Notes: generated by a model not told the origin, from the sequence alone. A stretch of 64,000 nt of DNA from Apodemus sylvaticus (GCF_947179515.1 NC_067481.1:1086570-1150569), one strand, 5' to 3'. Shown: positions 44,150 to 57,381, counted from the first letter of the stretch. Numbers and translations are program-made.

Positions 44150-44744
44150 GCCCATGCTCCCTCTTCCAGCCACAGCCCACGCTCAGCATAGTCACAGTCC
44201 TGGATTTTGACAGAATGGGTCACCTTTGCCTGAATTTACACTGCAGAGAAGAGAATCACACAGTGTGTGCTCTCTGGGGGGCCTCTCCCACTCCTTGATA
44301 CATGCGGCGTTCTCGCCCAGTGTGTGTGGCCACTGGCTCTCATTGTAAATCCTCCGTATGGCTGCACTGTGGCCGGCTGATCCTCCTGGTTATGGGAATT
44401 TGTGTGGTTTCCAATTACTGATTGCAGAGGTTTTCTTTGCTGTACTCACGTAATACACACCTTTTCCATTTCTGTTACAGGGCTGAGTGTGTAGCCTAGT
44501 CATACAGAATGTGCTTACCTTGTGTGTGGCCAGGGTCCCAGTTCCCATAAGCACATAGACACAAAGTAATGGATACAGAGATTTACACATAAATTCAACT
44601 TTGGCACATACTCCTAAATTTACATTTCTACCTGTAAATTACAAGAGCTGTGGTGGCCTGTACCCTCACCAACATGTACTACGCTCTTTTTACATTTTAT
44701 CTGATCCCATTTGTTTAGTTTTTTAAATTTCTTTTTTTTCATTT

Positions 44745-44950
44745 ATTTTTTCTTTTTGTATTTTGCCTTTTTCTATGTAGGTACTCCACATACATGTCCG
44801 GTGCCCATACATATCAGAAGAGGATGTTGGATCCCCTGGGAGTGGAATTATGGAAGGTTATGAGTTACATGTAGGTGCTGGTAACCAAACCCAGGTTCTT
44901 TGCAAGAGCACCATGGGCTGTCAAGCGCAGAGCCATCTCTCCAGCCCCTC
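44745..44950 (-). repeat. B3 SINE
   Basis: CCACATACATGTCCGGTGCC, TGGATCCCCTGGGAGTGGAA and GCAGAGCCATCTCTCCAGCC. Confidence 0.85.
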
Positions 44951-45071
44951 TTGTTATTGACTTTTGAAAGTCTGGATGGAGACACTCACTGCTCATTGGG
45001 CAGAGCACTTCCTTCCCTAATGCACATGAGGCCATAGATTTGCTCCTCAACACCATATTAACAAACAAAGC

Positions 45072-45235
45072 AAGGTGCTAGAGAGATGGCTCAGTGGTTA
45101 GGAGTACTAACTGCGCCTCTAGAGGTCCTGGGTTTGATCCCCAGCACCCACATGGTAACAGACAACTGTCTGTAATTCTGCATCCAGTAACTCTATGACA
45201 CAAGGCATGCATACAGTAAATATATATATTTATAT
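45072..45235 (+). repeat. B3/B2 SINE
   Basis: GGTGCTAGAGAGATGGCTCA and GGTTTGATCCCCAGCACCCA, followed by an ATATTTATATA tail. Confidence 0.85.
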
Positions 45236-45299
45236 ATTTAATATATAAACAAAATACCTAAACACATAAAATTATTAATCTTTTTAAAAAACTAGATGT

Positions 45300-45468
45300 A
45301 GCCAGGTGGTGGTGGTGCACACCTGTAATCCTAGCACTCTGGGAGGCAGAGGCAGGCAGATTTCTGAGTTCGAGGCCAGCCTGGTCTACAGAGTGAGTTC
45401 CAGGACAGCCAGGGCTATACAGAGAAATCCTGTCTCAAAAAAACCAAATCCAAAAAAAAAAAAAAAAC
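45300..45468 (+). repeat. B1 SINE, full length
   Basis: GCCAGGTGGTGGTGGTGCAC to CCTGTCTCAAAAAAACC with an A tail. The flanking ACTAGATGTA at 45290 and 45467 is a target-site duplication. Confidence 0.95.
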
Positions 45469-45474
45469 TAGATG

Positions 45475-45622
45475 TAGTAGCATATATCAGTAAGCTCAGC
45501 ATTTGAGAGAACAGGTTGAAGCCAGGGGATTAGGAGTTGAAGACTATCCTTGGTATGTAGCAAGATCAAGGGCAGCCTGGACTACATGACATCAGACCTC
45601 AAAAAACAAAACAAAAAAAATT
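45475..45622 (+). repeat. B1-like SINE, old
   Basis: GTAGCATATATCAGTAAGCT, GGGCAGCCTGGACTACATGA and an A-rich tail. The younger B1 at 45300 inserted near its 5' end. Confidence 0.6.
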
Positions 45623-45894
45623 AAAGCATTTGTTTAGGAATCTTAATTTATTTGATGGCTAGTGAGATTAAACACATTTTTGTTTTTAGATTTCTTCTTT
45701 AATAAAATATTCAAGTCTTTGTCTTTTTCTTGTACTTTGATTGGTTTTAGTGTTGGTAGGCGTGTTTAAAAATATATTCTGTCTGTGAGTCTTTGTGTCA
45801 GTTAGTTGTGCATCATGACTCTCCCCTCTGCATCAATTCGTCAGTCTTTTAGTAGTGATTTTGGACAAACAGGAGACTCTAGTTTTTTTTAAAA

Positions 45895-46185
45895 AGATCT
45901 ATTTATTTATTTTGTATATATGAGTACACTATAGCTATACAGATGGTTGTGAGCTGTTATGTGGTTGCTTGCAGTTGAATTCAGGACCTCTGCTCGCTCT
46001 GGTCCAAAAATTTATTTATTATTATATGTAAGTACACTGTAGCTGTCTTCAGACACACCAGAATAGACCATCAGATCTCATTACAGATGGTTGTGAGCCA
46101 CCATGTGGTTTCTGGGATTTGAACTCAGGACCTTCAGAAGAGCAGTCAGTGTGCTCTTAACTGCAGAGCCATCTCTCCAGTCCCC
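45895..46185 (-). repeat. Two B2 SINEs in tandem
   Basis: A 3' fragment at about 45895-46005 (GAGTACACTATAGCTATACA) and a full B2 at about 46005-46185 (GTAGCTGTCTTCAGACACAC to GAGCCATCTCTCCAGTCCC). Confidence 0.9.
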
Positions 46186-46324
46186 TCTAATTTTAACATA
46201 ACCCCAAATTACAAGTGTCTTATTGTTAGAACGGAGTTTCATGTAGCAAGTGTCTTCCTATTGCCAAACAGTGAATATGTTTCTAAGTTCTGTTGTTCTG
46301 CCTTTCAGCTGGAATATAATATAA

Positions 46325-46665
46325 TTTGTTTTTTTCTATTGCTGTGATAACCATCACAACCAAAAACAACTCTTGTCACTTTACAGCTTACAGTCCATCA
46401 TGAAGGGAAATCAAGGCAGGAATGAAGGCTGACGCCATGGAGGAACCCGGCTGACTGGCTGGCTCTATTTGATTTCTGTATATACAGAGGCCATCTGCCC
46501 AGGCCTGGCACTGCCCACAATGGGCTGGGCCCTCCCACATCAATCACCAATCAAGAGAATGCCCACCCCACAGGCTTGCCCACAGGCCGGTCTAATGGTG
46601 TTGTTCTTTCCAATGATCCTTCCTCTTCTTAGATGACACAAGTTGTGTTAATCTGACAAAACAAA
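46325..46665 (-). mobile_element. ORR1/MT-like MaLR LTR
   Basis: TTCTATTGCTGTGATAACCA, GCCATGGAGGAACCCGG, CACTGCCCACAATGGGCTGG and CACAAGTTGTGTTAATCTGA. Confidence 0.65.
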
Positions 46666-48560
46666 CAAGAAAATCCCAGACAGTGAGCACAGGAATCAAC
46701 ATCCACTTTTAATTTTTTGACAGTTAACTCTACAGATGGAGAGATGTCTCTCTTTCTTTGTGCTACATCTTTGACAGCATGCTTGGCACACCCTCTGGTG
46801 TGAGCAGTTGGGCTGTTTGTTAGCCGGCTTCCGGTTTCTTTAACAAGTATCTGAGGTATTCACTTTAGGAAGGAAAGGGGCTTGTTTAGCTCACGATGTT
46901 GGAGATTTTACTGGTGATCAGCTGGCCCTGTGCCCTTGGGTCCTGGTGCAAGGCAGCAAGTAGTACATCATGGTGTGAGCATCTGAAGGAGGGGAGCCCT
47001 GTATCTCTTCAAATAGAGAGCAAAGAGGGGCTGAGGTCCCACTGTGACCTAAGGCTTCACACCAGCCCCTCAAAGGTTCCACCATTTCCCAAACTATCAC
47101 TCCAAGAGCAAACCTTAAGCATGTAGGCTACTGCGGACATTCATTCAGATGACAGCAGTTGGACTGTCACCCCCTGAGCATGTGTCCACCACTCGGTCTC
47201 TTCCTGTCTTGCTGAGGGATTCTTGTGAGATGATTGTTCTCTTTATCCTAACCATGTGTAGACAAACCTTCCCATGATCATCTTGGACGTTTCACTATCC
47301 TTTGTCCTGCAGCCTATGAGCCCCTCACTGTGGTCTCTGTTTCCTGGGGGAGCTAGCTTCCATTTCTGCGGTGCTTTTTCTCCCCTTCCCTGGCCCCCAC
47401 CTAAGGTTCTTACTCGTGTCCAGCAAACAAGTCCCCAGTTCAGCCCTTCTTTTTATTTATTTTTTCCAAGAAGGCATGGAATTAAAGATAGCCAGTAGCC
47501 ACACCACATTTCTTCTCATACCCATCCCACCACAGACAGGTTTCTTCTTTGCTTCAACTGCTGACACTTCCCATACCAACTTGTGACCTTCTGGGGGCTT
47601 TTCTGCATTTTGTGAATTTCACTAGTGGTGAATAAGGTTGGAAGATTAAACAGACCCCAAACTACATCCACTGCTTCCCAAATGTTTCCAGGAAACTAGG
47701 CATGTCACGTTCTCTGACCACTTCCCTTCCTGGTGATGTCTTCAGCTCCTTTTTCTCAGGAAAATATCCATGTATGTGTATGAGTGTTGCCTAGCATCCA
47801 GGAGGCCCTGTTTTCAATACCAGTACTATGGACAAAGATGCAAAATGCAGCGTTTTTGTTTTCAAGTACACAGAATCATTTCTGTGTAATGATACAGAGG
47901 TAATAATAGTTTCCATGTATTGTAAGTGTGCAAGAGCCATTTCTCGAGACAAAGTTATATTATCAGAGGGCGAATAATATCATTAAGGTCGCATGGTGTG
48001 CAGAAAAGCCAGGGTGTGGGCAGGCAGGCCAGCCCAGGAGGCTGTGCTAGATCCCCAAGAGAAAATGTTTAGGAAAGTCCTCTCTCTTCCACACAAGGGG
48101 CATTAAGGCTTATACTCGGTAACTTGATTGTAATCTTTTCCCCTTTCTTTGTGCTCCTGAAAAGTGTTCCTCCCAGACTTGTGTGTTTCCTCATCTCTCT
48201 GTTCTGCCTGCAACCGTACACTTGCTCACTTTAAAAAGCTACCCTGCTGGTTTCCCATGGCAACATCTTAAAGACTTAAAACATGTAGTATAAAGTCATT
48301 GCCTCCCAGTGTGAACTCAAGAGTCCTAACCTGAGCCCATGCCCTCTGCAGAAGCTCCCTAAGGAGAGGCTGATTCGCTACTGTTTCACAGACAGCGGCA
48401 CCACTTATAAGCACACAATCAATTTTTAAATGCAATTTTTTAACATTCAGAAATGTTTCTGTGTGCTTGAAAGCAATAAAGTTGCATTTTGCATCTTTTC
48501 TGCAGTACTAGTATTGAGCACAGGGCCTCCTGGGTGCTAGGCAATGCTCAAACATAGCCC
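46666..48560. other. Rab40b intron 1, unique-looking stretch
   Basis: About 1.9 kb with no SINE or exon recognised. CACTTTAGGAAGGAAAGGGG near 46861 resembles the tail of an old interspersed repeat. Confidence 0.45.
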
Positions 48561-48988
<428 letters not shown>

Positions 48989-49084
48989 CTATGTGAATCC
49001 TGGGGTTGGAACTCGGGCTTTGAAGCCTTTATCTGAGCCATCACTCCAGCCTCAAAATAAGTGTCCAAAAAGTTTATATGGAAC

Positions 49085-49290
49085 TTGGTATGTGGACTGG
49101 CTGTGTAGATAGAATACTTGCTTAACATGCATGAAGTCATGGGTTCAATCCTCAACACCACATATGCTAGGCACTGATACACACTTATCTTTCCATCACT
49201 CAGGCAGTAGAGGCAGGAAGATCAGAAGTTCAAGGCTAGCCTGAGATAATGAGACTCTGTTCTTACTTTGAAAAAACTGTTCATGACATA
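49085..49290 (+). repeat. B4 SINE (ID head fused to B1)
   Basis: ID-like GGCTGTGTAGATAGAATACT and GGGTTCAATCCTCAACACCA, followed directly by B1-like CACTCAGGCAGTAGAGGCAG and GAGACTCTGTTC. Confidence 0.8.
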
Positions 49291-49659
49291 AAAGCACAGC
49301 TCACAGGAATATCTTCAAGTTTTATGTTGTCTCAGTCTGGTCTCAAGCCAGTTGGCCTCACCCTTTTAAGGCTTTTTAGAATGTGTGATGAGCTCCGGGC
49401 TTCACCACCAGCCCTTTCGTTATCACTCGGAGGTCGCGTCCCACCCACAAGTGGTGTGGGCAAAACGTCAGTGCAGACAATCCATCTCCTGGCATTGGCA
49501 TTATTCATCTCATCTCCACCTGGCCTACGCCATCCCCATGATGGTGGACAGTGGGGTTGATAGAGCAGAGCATTTCCCCTTGTTTGGTAAGCAGCAGTAT
49601 GTCAGTGCCTGGTATGCTGTCGACCTCCATAGAGTGGGCAGAAGGTTTCTCCTCTTTAA

Positions 49660-49860
49660 AAAATGTATGTGGGCGTTTTGCTTGCATGTATGTCCGTGTA
49701 CCACATCCATGCGCTGCCTCGAGATCACAAGAGGGCATTGGATCTCCTGGAACTGGAGTTACAGTGGGTTGTTAGCTACCATGTGTGTGCTGGAAACCAA
49801 AGCTGCGGCCTCTGGAAGAACAAGCGCCTCTAACTAACTGAACCATCTCACCAACCCACT
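49660..49860 (-). repeat. B3 SINE
   Basis: GCTTGCATGTATGTCCGTGT, GATCTCCTGGAACTGGAGTT and CTGAACCATCTCACCAACCC. Confidence 0.88.
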
Positions 49861-50000
49861 AAGTAATTTTTAAAAAGTTTTGTTGCCCTTTATAGAGGCA
49901 TACATATGGAGCTATATGTATGATCTTTGGGTAATCTGGATGGTTTTAGCTTTGTCTTTCCATAGCAAGATTTGTGTTTGCTTGTTTGTTTGTTTATTGG

Positions 50001-50146
50001 TTTTTTGAGACAGGGTTTCTCTGTGTGTAGCCCTGGCTGTCCTGGAACTCACTCTATAGACCAGGCTGGCCTCGAACTCAGAAATCTGCCCGCCTCTGCC
50101 TCCCAAGTGCTGGGATTAAAGGTGTGAGCCACTACTGCCTGGCTCA
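50001..50146 (-). repeat. B1 SINE
   Basis: TTTTTTGAGACAGGGTTTCT to CCACTACTGCCTGGCTC, close to consensus. Confidence 0.95.
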
Positions 50147-50164
50147 CAGCTAAATTTTTGATTG

Positions 50165-50305
50165 GCGTTTTATTTATTCATCATGTATGCCCTGGTGTGT
50201 GTGTTAAGGACATTGGACAAATTGTGGGAGTTGGTCCTGTCCCTTCTGCCATGTGGGCTCCGGGGATGGAATCTGAGGCGTTAGGCTTGGTGAACCAGCC
50301 TACAA
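50165..50305 (-). repeat. B3-like SINE fragment, old
   Basis: CATCATGTATGCCCTGGTGT and GAACCAGCC at the ends; the middle is diverged. Confidence 0.4.
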
Positions 50306-50435
50306 AATTATTCTTCTTGCATGGATGAATTCAGCTATGTACTTTGGTGGTTTTTTTTTTCCCTTTCTTCTTTTTCTTAACTGGGTTTGCATTCTGTGAT
50401 ATTAAACTTGCCAGGGGTTACTTGTTGCTCCCGTT

Positions 50436-50576
50436 TTAGTCTGAGACAGAATTTCACTGTGTAACCCTGGCTGGGACTCACTGTGAAGACCAGGCTGGCC
50501 CTGAACTCATAGAGATCTTCTTGTCTCTGTTCCCTAAGTTTTTGGATTAATGGTGTGTGCCACCATGGCTGGGGTA
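50436..50576 (-). repeat. B1 SINE, old
   Basis: GAGACAGAATTTCACTGTGT to GTGCCACCATGGCTGGGG. Confidence 0.82.
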
Positions 50577-50965
50577 GATCTAGATCAACTCCCTTCTGCC
50601 CCACAATTAAAGCTTCATTGAAAAAAATGACACCCAGACGGGAGACCATTACTGCGTGCCTTACAGGATGTCCTGGGAGAGTAGTTGAACTTGAGCTAGG
50701 GTCCCTGTGAGAGCGAGGTCATTCAGTGTGCTCATAGGTATCATCAGTGTGGCTCTCTCCTAAATGAACAGCCTTCTGCGAGTCTGGCTTTCCTTCCTAT
50801 ATGCTGGGACAATCAACACCCAGAACCACTGTTTGAACATGACCAAAACTGTGGTAATCTCGTGATATCTTAGACATTTTACGTCTACGAAGTAAGAATT
50901 CGGACTTTGGGACTGTCTAGACGGCTCAGTGGGTAAGGGTGTTTGACATCAAATGCCTGTCTGCA

Positions 50966-51278
50966 TATCACAAGTGTGCAGTGCTTGCTGAGGCCAGAAG
51001 AGGGCAGAGTCCCCTGAATCTGGAATTACAGATGGTTGCGAGTTGCCATATGGGTGGCTGGGAATTGAACCCAGATCCTCTGCAGTGATTTTTGATTTGT
51101 TTTGTTTTCTGAGACAGGGTTTCTCTGTGTAGCCCTGGCTGTCCTGGAACTCACTCACTCTGTAGACCAGGCTGGCCTCCAACTCAGAGATCTCCTGAGT
51201 GCTGGAATCACAGGTACTCACCACCACTGGCAGGCTACAACCAGTGCTCTTAACCACAGAGCCATCTCTCCAGCACAC
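50966..51278 (-). repeat. B3 SINE split by a B1
   Basis: B3 halves at about 50966-51088 (GGCCAGAAGAGGGCAGAG ... GAACCCAGATCCTCTGCAG) and 51237-51278 (CCAGTGCTCTTAACCACAGA). A minus-strand B1 lies between them at about 51100-51233. Confidence 0.88.
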
Positions 51279-52650
51279 TGATTTTAAACTTGCAACATAT
51301 CGTATAGAATCCAGACCTCCACCAGGTCACAGTTGAGTCCCGTGCCCTTTACTAATGAGGAAACTGCTGTATAGTTTTTGTCGCTATCCTCAGCTGAGAG
51401 GGTGACAGCAGTACACTTGTCTAGGTGGAGAGATGTTCCTTTTGTGTGTTAGTGTCAGAGCTTGACAGCCAGGCCAAAGTCCAGGGTGCTGTGGTCTCAG
51501 CAGGGTTCCCCTGGTACTAGATGCTGACAGCCATGCCTTAGGAAGAATCCTATAATGTTGTTGGTAAAGAATTACATAGGCCCCCACAAAGGCTCAAGTT
51601 TTGGGCCTGAGGTAAAATGGGCCTCAAACAGTTGTTACATTGTATGGATTGTGTATTCTAATGTCTTACAGTTACTGGTTAATTAACATCCTCCAAACAT
51701 GACATTTGAATTAACAGTGTGTTATTTACATTGTAGCTTATGACAAAATTGGTTTGATTGGCTTATTTAAAAATAAAAAAGCAGGTTTAGAGAGAAAGAC
51801 TCATAAATATCCAAATTAAGCAGTAATTGGCCTTGACATGTAGACTGTTAGTTATTAATACAAAAGGTTGTTATCTTAACAGGAAAATATTCACTGACTA
51901 TTATGAATAGTACACAGTTCTCTCTTAGATTAATAATATCTAGCCATAGATGAAATTGGTTTCTTCCAGTCAGAATGCTGTGTGTGTTGGGGAGGTCACT
52001 GACTGACTGTAGGGTTTGGGTGGAGTCAGTTTAGCATGGTGCAGAAATTAATACCACAGTACTACACATGGGGACCGAATGGCTGGTGTTGGAGGAACCT
52101 GCAAAGGAGTATTTTCAACGTCCTTAGCCTGTGATGTCTTCCCTGGAGCCTGAGGCTGCTGTGGAAGGAGTTCAGGGGGCGTGGGTGTTTCAGGAGCTGC
52201 CAGTGGAGGAAGGGCTCCTGAGCGGCTGTGACAAGTGCTCTTAACAAGGCCTCACAGTGCAGCAATGATTTTCTCCCAGAGCTAAAAGCAGAGCCTAGAA
52301 TCAAGGTGTCAGATAGCCCTACTCGCTTCACCTGAGGGGAGGACCCTTCTTCCTTGCCACCCCATTTCTTAGTATCGTTAATCCTTGGTTCTTTAACATA
52401 AGGCAAACTTTCCCAGATCTCTACATCTCCATCTTTAGGGCCCACATTAATGCATCATTGGTCTTACCTTGGCTATATCTGAAAAGACCCTATTTTCCAT
52501 TTCTGTACAAGGTTACATTCTGGAAATCCAGGGAGAGAGGAAATTTAGAGTGGTAACAACCACATGTGGAAAGACCCTGAAAATGAGTATTGTCCCCATT
52601 TTAAAAGACAGAGTTTTGCAAGGCAGGCTATGTAGCCAAGGATGATCTTG
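51279..52650. other. Rab40b intron 1, unique-looking stretch
   Basis: No repeat or exon recognised. The open minus frame at 52062-52445 has no recognisable features. Confidence 0.45.
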
Positions 52651-52654
52651 GACT

Positions 52655-52860
52655 TTTTTCTTTTAGAGAAAGTCATACTATGTTGCTCTGACTGGCTTAG
52701 AACTATGCAGACAAGTCTGGCTTCTGCCTCCTGAGTGTTGGGATCAAAGGCGTGTGTACCACAACCAAGAACCCTGAACTTCCATACTCCTGTCTCCACC
52801 TCCTGAGAGCTGGGATCATAAGCCATATACCACCATTCCTGGTCTGTGTGGGGCTAAGCA
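52655..52860 (-). repeat. B1-like SINEs, old
   Basis: TTTTAGAGAAAGTCATACTA, CTTCTGCCTCCTGAGTGTTG and a second GAGAGCTGGGATCATAAG copy. Confidence 0.6.
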
Positions 52861-53277
52861 TCAGACTCAGAGCTTTGTGCATGCTGGGACAAGTATTTTG
52901 CCAACTGAGTTACACTCTTAGCCTGGGTGTTTCATGAAAGCAGAACTGAGAACCTGGATCCCCAAAGCCTCTTCTTCTTGCAGCTTGATACTGGGACTCC
53001 TTGCCCATGTTGCTGTCTGTTGACTAGGACCTTATCAAGGGATCTAATTCTCCCAGGACCTCCCCCAGAGTAAGCTTCATGCTTAGAGCCCTCACCACCG
53101 GAGTATTCCTGCTAGGCTCTCCTGGTTGTACGGTGACTGGCTACCCCAGCCCAACAAGCTTGCAGGTGACACAGGGGCTATGCCACAGTCTTCTGTTTTT
53201 GCCTCCTTTATGCAGTCTCTCCAGTAACAGTCTCCAAATTGCAAAGGAGAAAGATAGATGTACAAATAACCTTTTAA

Positions 53278-53490
53278 AAAGATTTATTTTATGTGAATGG
53301 GTGTTTTGCCTTGTACATGTTTGCATACTATGTGTATCCAGTGACCACAGAGATTAGAAGTGGGTGCCAAGCCTTTTGAACTAGAGTTACAGTCATTTTT
53401 AGCCACCACTTGGGTGCTGGGAGCTAGATCCAAGTTCTCCGCAGGAGCAGCCAAGGCTCTTAAGCATTGAGCTATTTCTCCAGTCCCACA
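53278..53490 (-). repeat. B3 SINE
   Basis: TTTTAAAAAGATTTATTTTA, GAACTAGAGTTACAGTCA and GAGCTATTTCTCCAGTCCC. Confidence 0.85.
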
Positions 53491-53594
53491 TGAAAGTAAT
53501 TTTTATCTACTAACTCTAATAGCCTTTTATTTCTAATAATTGACAGTATTACCCATTCACTATTCCTTACCACATTAGAGGAAATTCATATTAT

Positions 53595-53790
53595 ATAGAG
53601 AGGAGTTGGAGAACATCAATTAAAACATTGGGTGTTCTGCTCTTCTGAAAGTCCTGAGTTTAATTCCCAACATCCACATGGTGGCTTCTAACCATCTATA
53701 ATGGGATCTGATGTACACTGCTGGTGGTCAAGCATACATGCAGACAAAGGCCTCATGCATAAACTATATACAGACATAAGTCTTTAAAAA
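53595..53790 (+). repeat. B2 SINE, diverged
   Basis: TCTGAAAGTCCTGAGTTTAA, CACATGGTGGCTTCTAACCA and GGGATCTGATGTACACTGC. Confidence 0.75.
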
Positions 53791-53919
53791 ATGAAACAAA
53801 ATATATGCAGATATACTCACATGCATACATATAAACATGTATTTCAATAGCATTATAAAGTTACTGTTGCCTTGAAAAATTGAAGAATATTAGCCAAACT
53901 ATAAGAAAGTATATTTTAA

Positions 53920-54118
53920 ATTGAGCAGAGTTGGCATACACCTTTAATCCCAGCACTTGGGAGGTTGAGGCAGGCTCTGAGTTGGAGGCCAGCCTGGTCT
54001 ACAGAGTGAATTCCAGGACAGTTGGGGCTACAGGGAGAAACCTTGTCTCAAAACAAAACAAAACAAAACAAAACAAAACAAAGCAAAGCAAAGCAAAACA
54101 AAACAAAACAAAACAAAA
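53920..54118 (+). repeat. B1 SINE with (CAAAA)n tail
   Basis: TTGGCATACACCTTTAATCC to CTTGTCTCAAAACAAAAC. The tail of about 75 bases is CAAAA with three GCAAA variants. Confidence 0.92.
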
Positions 54119-54829
54119 GTATATTTTAGAACTACAAGTTGTACCAGTTTCTTACAAGTAATGTTAAAAGTTCATCTCCTATAATATTACTTTGTGGCAG
54201 AGTGAACAGTACAAGGAGATGTCTAGATGGCCCTGTGGTGGGTCTGTGGGAAGTAACATTGTCTCACTCTACAGACCAGTCTAACCTCAAATTCAAGACC
54301 CTTCTGCTTCAGTCTCCCGGTTGCTGTGGTTGCAGATATGCACCACCATGTTAATATCCGCACTCATTATATGTTCACTTACAGAAGATGGCTGTGTGGT
54401 TGGAAGCAGATGCTGGGACTCTCCCCTGCTCCAGTTCCTGGTCAGCTCTGCTTACTAGACAGACACTTGTGGAAACGTACAAGGAGCTGGAGAAAGGCTG
54501 GAGCCTTGCAGTCTGGTCCCCCACGTGGCCAAGCCTCAGAGCCTATCCCTGAGGAGATGACAGTCAGTAGAAATGAAGGCACTACTTGATGCAGGAGCTC
54601 AGAGCCTCATGAGAAAATGGTCATAAAGAAGCATTTTACCCATGTGTCCCTGCTTGTGGTAGACCATGGAAGAAAACCAGACCTAGAGGCTAGTGAGGTC
54701 CTTATGAGCACCCAGCTCTAGGAGCAGGTTCCTAACTGACTAAGACACTGGACAAGGCTGAGCTCAATTCTTTGTTAGGGGGTAGTTGTAAAATGCCCTA
54801 TAAAGGTCATGTGAGAAAGGCGTGTTTGC

Positions 54830-55190
54830 TAGCTGGTGAGCTTTGGGGAGGTCACTGGATTGTGAAGGACTTCATCAATGGATCGATTAACCCCTTGATG
54901 GGTTCATAACTTGATGGCATGATTAGGAGGTGGTAGAGCCTGTGGGACCTGGTTGAAGAGAGCAGGTACATGGGGACTTGCCCTTGGAGGCGACACACTC
55001 TCCTGGGCTCCTTCTTTTCTCTGCTTCTCTGGTGTCGTGAGGTAAGCAGCTAGCTCTTTTTATCTCACTTCAGGGCCAAAGCACAGGAGTCTGCTGACTG
55101 TGGACTGAAGCGTATGAAACTGAGACAAAACAAATCTTTCTTCCTTCAAGTGTATTTTCTTAGGCATTTTGGACAGTGGTAGAAAATTGA
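54830..55190 (+). mobile_element. Old MaLR-type LTR (MLT1/MST-like)
   Basis: GATTAGGAGGTGGTAGAGCC, GTCGTGAGGTAAGCAGC, GACTGTGGACTGAAGCGTAT and a CAAATCTTTCTTCCTTCAAG poly(A)-like part. Confidence 0.55.
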
Positions 55191-55780
55191 TCAATTTAAG
55201 CTGTGCCAGGCCCTGCGCAGGATAACTTGGCCCATGCCTTGTCTTAGTTCTAGGGAATCATGGCCACAGGATGTCCATCTCAGCACAGAGACTCAGGATG
55301 TGCACTGAACTAGTGTACCTTAAGAGGCTAGCAGAGTCCGAGAGAAGGCTCCAGCCTTGTCCACATCCTCTCCCGAGACGACCTCTCTCCCTAGGCTTCA
55401 AGCTCATGCTTGTTCTCTGGATTACACAGCAAAGGCCCATTAGGGTCAGCAGCTCACAAACACCAGGACAGCTGCTCCTGTGCACTCTAGGAGAGCCCAG
55501 TTCCTTTGTGTTCTCTAGATATCTGCAAGGGTACCTCCTAATCATACCCTCTGCAAGACAGAGACAGGACCTTATACTTGCGGTCACCTGCCCTTCCTAA
55601 TCCCAGGATCATTTTTATCTTCAGTGTCCTAACATCATGACTCTCTAACATCAGATCCTAGCATCTTCTGGGTTAATGGGGAAGGTGGCTCCCTGTTCAG
55701 GCCTTCCTGATAAGTGAGTTGCTATCCTTGGGCTGAGTGTAGTCACAACCACCAGAGCTTCCTTTACGTCCTTTGAGCTA
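55191..55780. other. Rab40b intron 1, unique-looking stretch
   Basis: Overlapping open frames of 109 codons on each strand (55258-55587 and 55271-55600) have no recognisable features. Confidence 0.4.
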
Positions 55781-55784
55781 GGTT

Positions 55785-55938
55785 CCAACAAGGCACGCCT
55801 TTAGTCCCAGCACTCAGGGTTATGGGGAGGCAGAGGCAGACAGATCTAAGTTCGAGGCCAGCTTGGTCTGCAGAGTTCCAGGACAGCCAGGGCTACACAG
55901 AGAACCCCTGTCTCCAAAAACCATAAAAAACAAAAGGT
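55785..55938 (+). repeat. B1 SINE
   Basis: AGGCACGCCTTTAGTCCCAG to CCCTGTCTCCAAAAACC. Confidence 0.92.
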
Positions 55939-56107
55939 CAGTTTTTCAGAAATAAACATGTTATAAATCACATTTAATCAGTATTATCGCCATAAGTGAT
56001 CTTCTTGTATGAAGGAACACATCCCTGGCACTTCACTTCCAGAAATAGAAGGAAGCAGCAGGTGGAGGAGGCAGAATAGATCGTCTAAGTGTGTTAGAGG
56101 ATAATCT

Positions 56108-56108
<1 letters not shown>

Positions 56109-56148
<40 letters not shown>
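56109..56148. repeat. (GT)n microsatellite
   Basis: About 40 bases of uninterrupted GT. Confidence 0.98.
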
Positions 56149-57380
56149 TTTTCTTTCAAGGTTAACAGTATCTTTTTCTTAATAACTGTTTTTCTGACTC
56201 ATTCAGTGAACACTCTGACGGGCTTTGCTTTAGAAGTACCCTTGTACTTTAATCACATTATTTTTCAGTATTTATTATATATGTGTACACACACACACAC
56301 ATTCTTGTGTGCCATGTCACACTTCCTATGGAGGTGAGAGGAAAGCTTGCAGGAGTCGGTTCTCTCCTCGCACGCACGCTGTCCCAGGGATCAAGCAGCC
56401 AACAAGCACCTTTGCCCACTGAGTGAGTCATTGTGTTCTGATAGGCAGGAACATTAGTCACGTTCAACGCATTCGAGTCTTTTTTTTTTTTAAATGGTAC
56501 CGCTGACAGCATCAGCGTCAGAAAAATGGTAAGATGACAACTGAGGAGCTGATATCAAGAGAAAAAATTGGAGAGAATAAAGCAAAATATAACAGAAACT
56601 ATAAGTTTATGGAAGATTCTTGTGTTGATGAGATTAAATCTAGCTGTGTGAGCCTTTGGCTTCTGTGTCTGTGTGCTATGTGGTCGTAGAGCCATATTAG
56701 ATAGTTATCTTTAATGACAGACAGACAGACAGACTTAACAGAGGACTGGTAGCTTCTCCCAGGGCCTGACATCCATACCCTGAGGAGGTGCTGGGGGCGA
56801 GCCCAGACCTGGTTAGGTGCCAGGTCTAAGCAGGCATAGCACCACAGCAGGGCAAAGGACTCATGAAGCATCGGGGATCCTGAAAGAGGCAGGTGTGTCC
56901 TATACAAGGGGGTTTCAGGCTCCCTTAGGGGCCAGACCTCTGACCCTGGAAGTCTGGAGTGCGTGTGTGATTGACTCAGGTGAATACTTGAAGCCTGAGT
57001 TTCCTCTCCCTCTTCCCTACATGTGGGTGAGGCCCTGGGTTTGGGCTATGGCGTGCTGGTAGAATGTTCCCAACCCAGGCCTCATAGGACACAGGTCTGC
57101 AGCATGCTGGAGCGTCAGGAAAGGGCCAGAGAGGCTAAGGCCCACAAACGATTAGCACCCGAGCCCCCATTGGGAACCAGGTCTTCCCTCCCTGGCCTTA
57201 GCTAGGGCCCTTTGCCTTCCAGTTACTCTGGAGTGGCAACAGTTACTGGTTTGAGCTCTTTTTTTAGTGAAACTCTCATTGTGATCAATTCAAAAGAGTT
57301 ATGTCTGTTAACCAAGGCTGATGATGCCAATGCAGGGTCCGCTTTGCTTAAGATGTTAGTTCAAAGACAGTTGGATGTTA
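56149..57380. other. Rab40b intron 1, unique-looking stretch
   Basis: Short CA run at 56287-56302, T run at 56480-56490 and (ACAG)n at about 56717-56735. No exon recognised. Confidence 0.4.
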
Positions 57381-57381
57381 A

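Noticed and set aside
55258..55600. Overlapping 109-codon frames on opposite strands
   Set aside because: Mirror frames of the same DNA without any family feature; likely chance in intron 1 of Rab40b.
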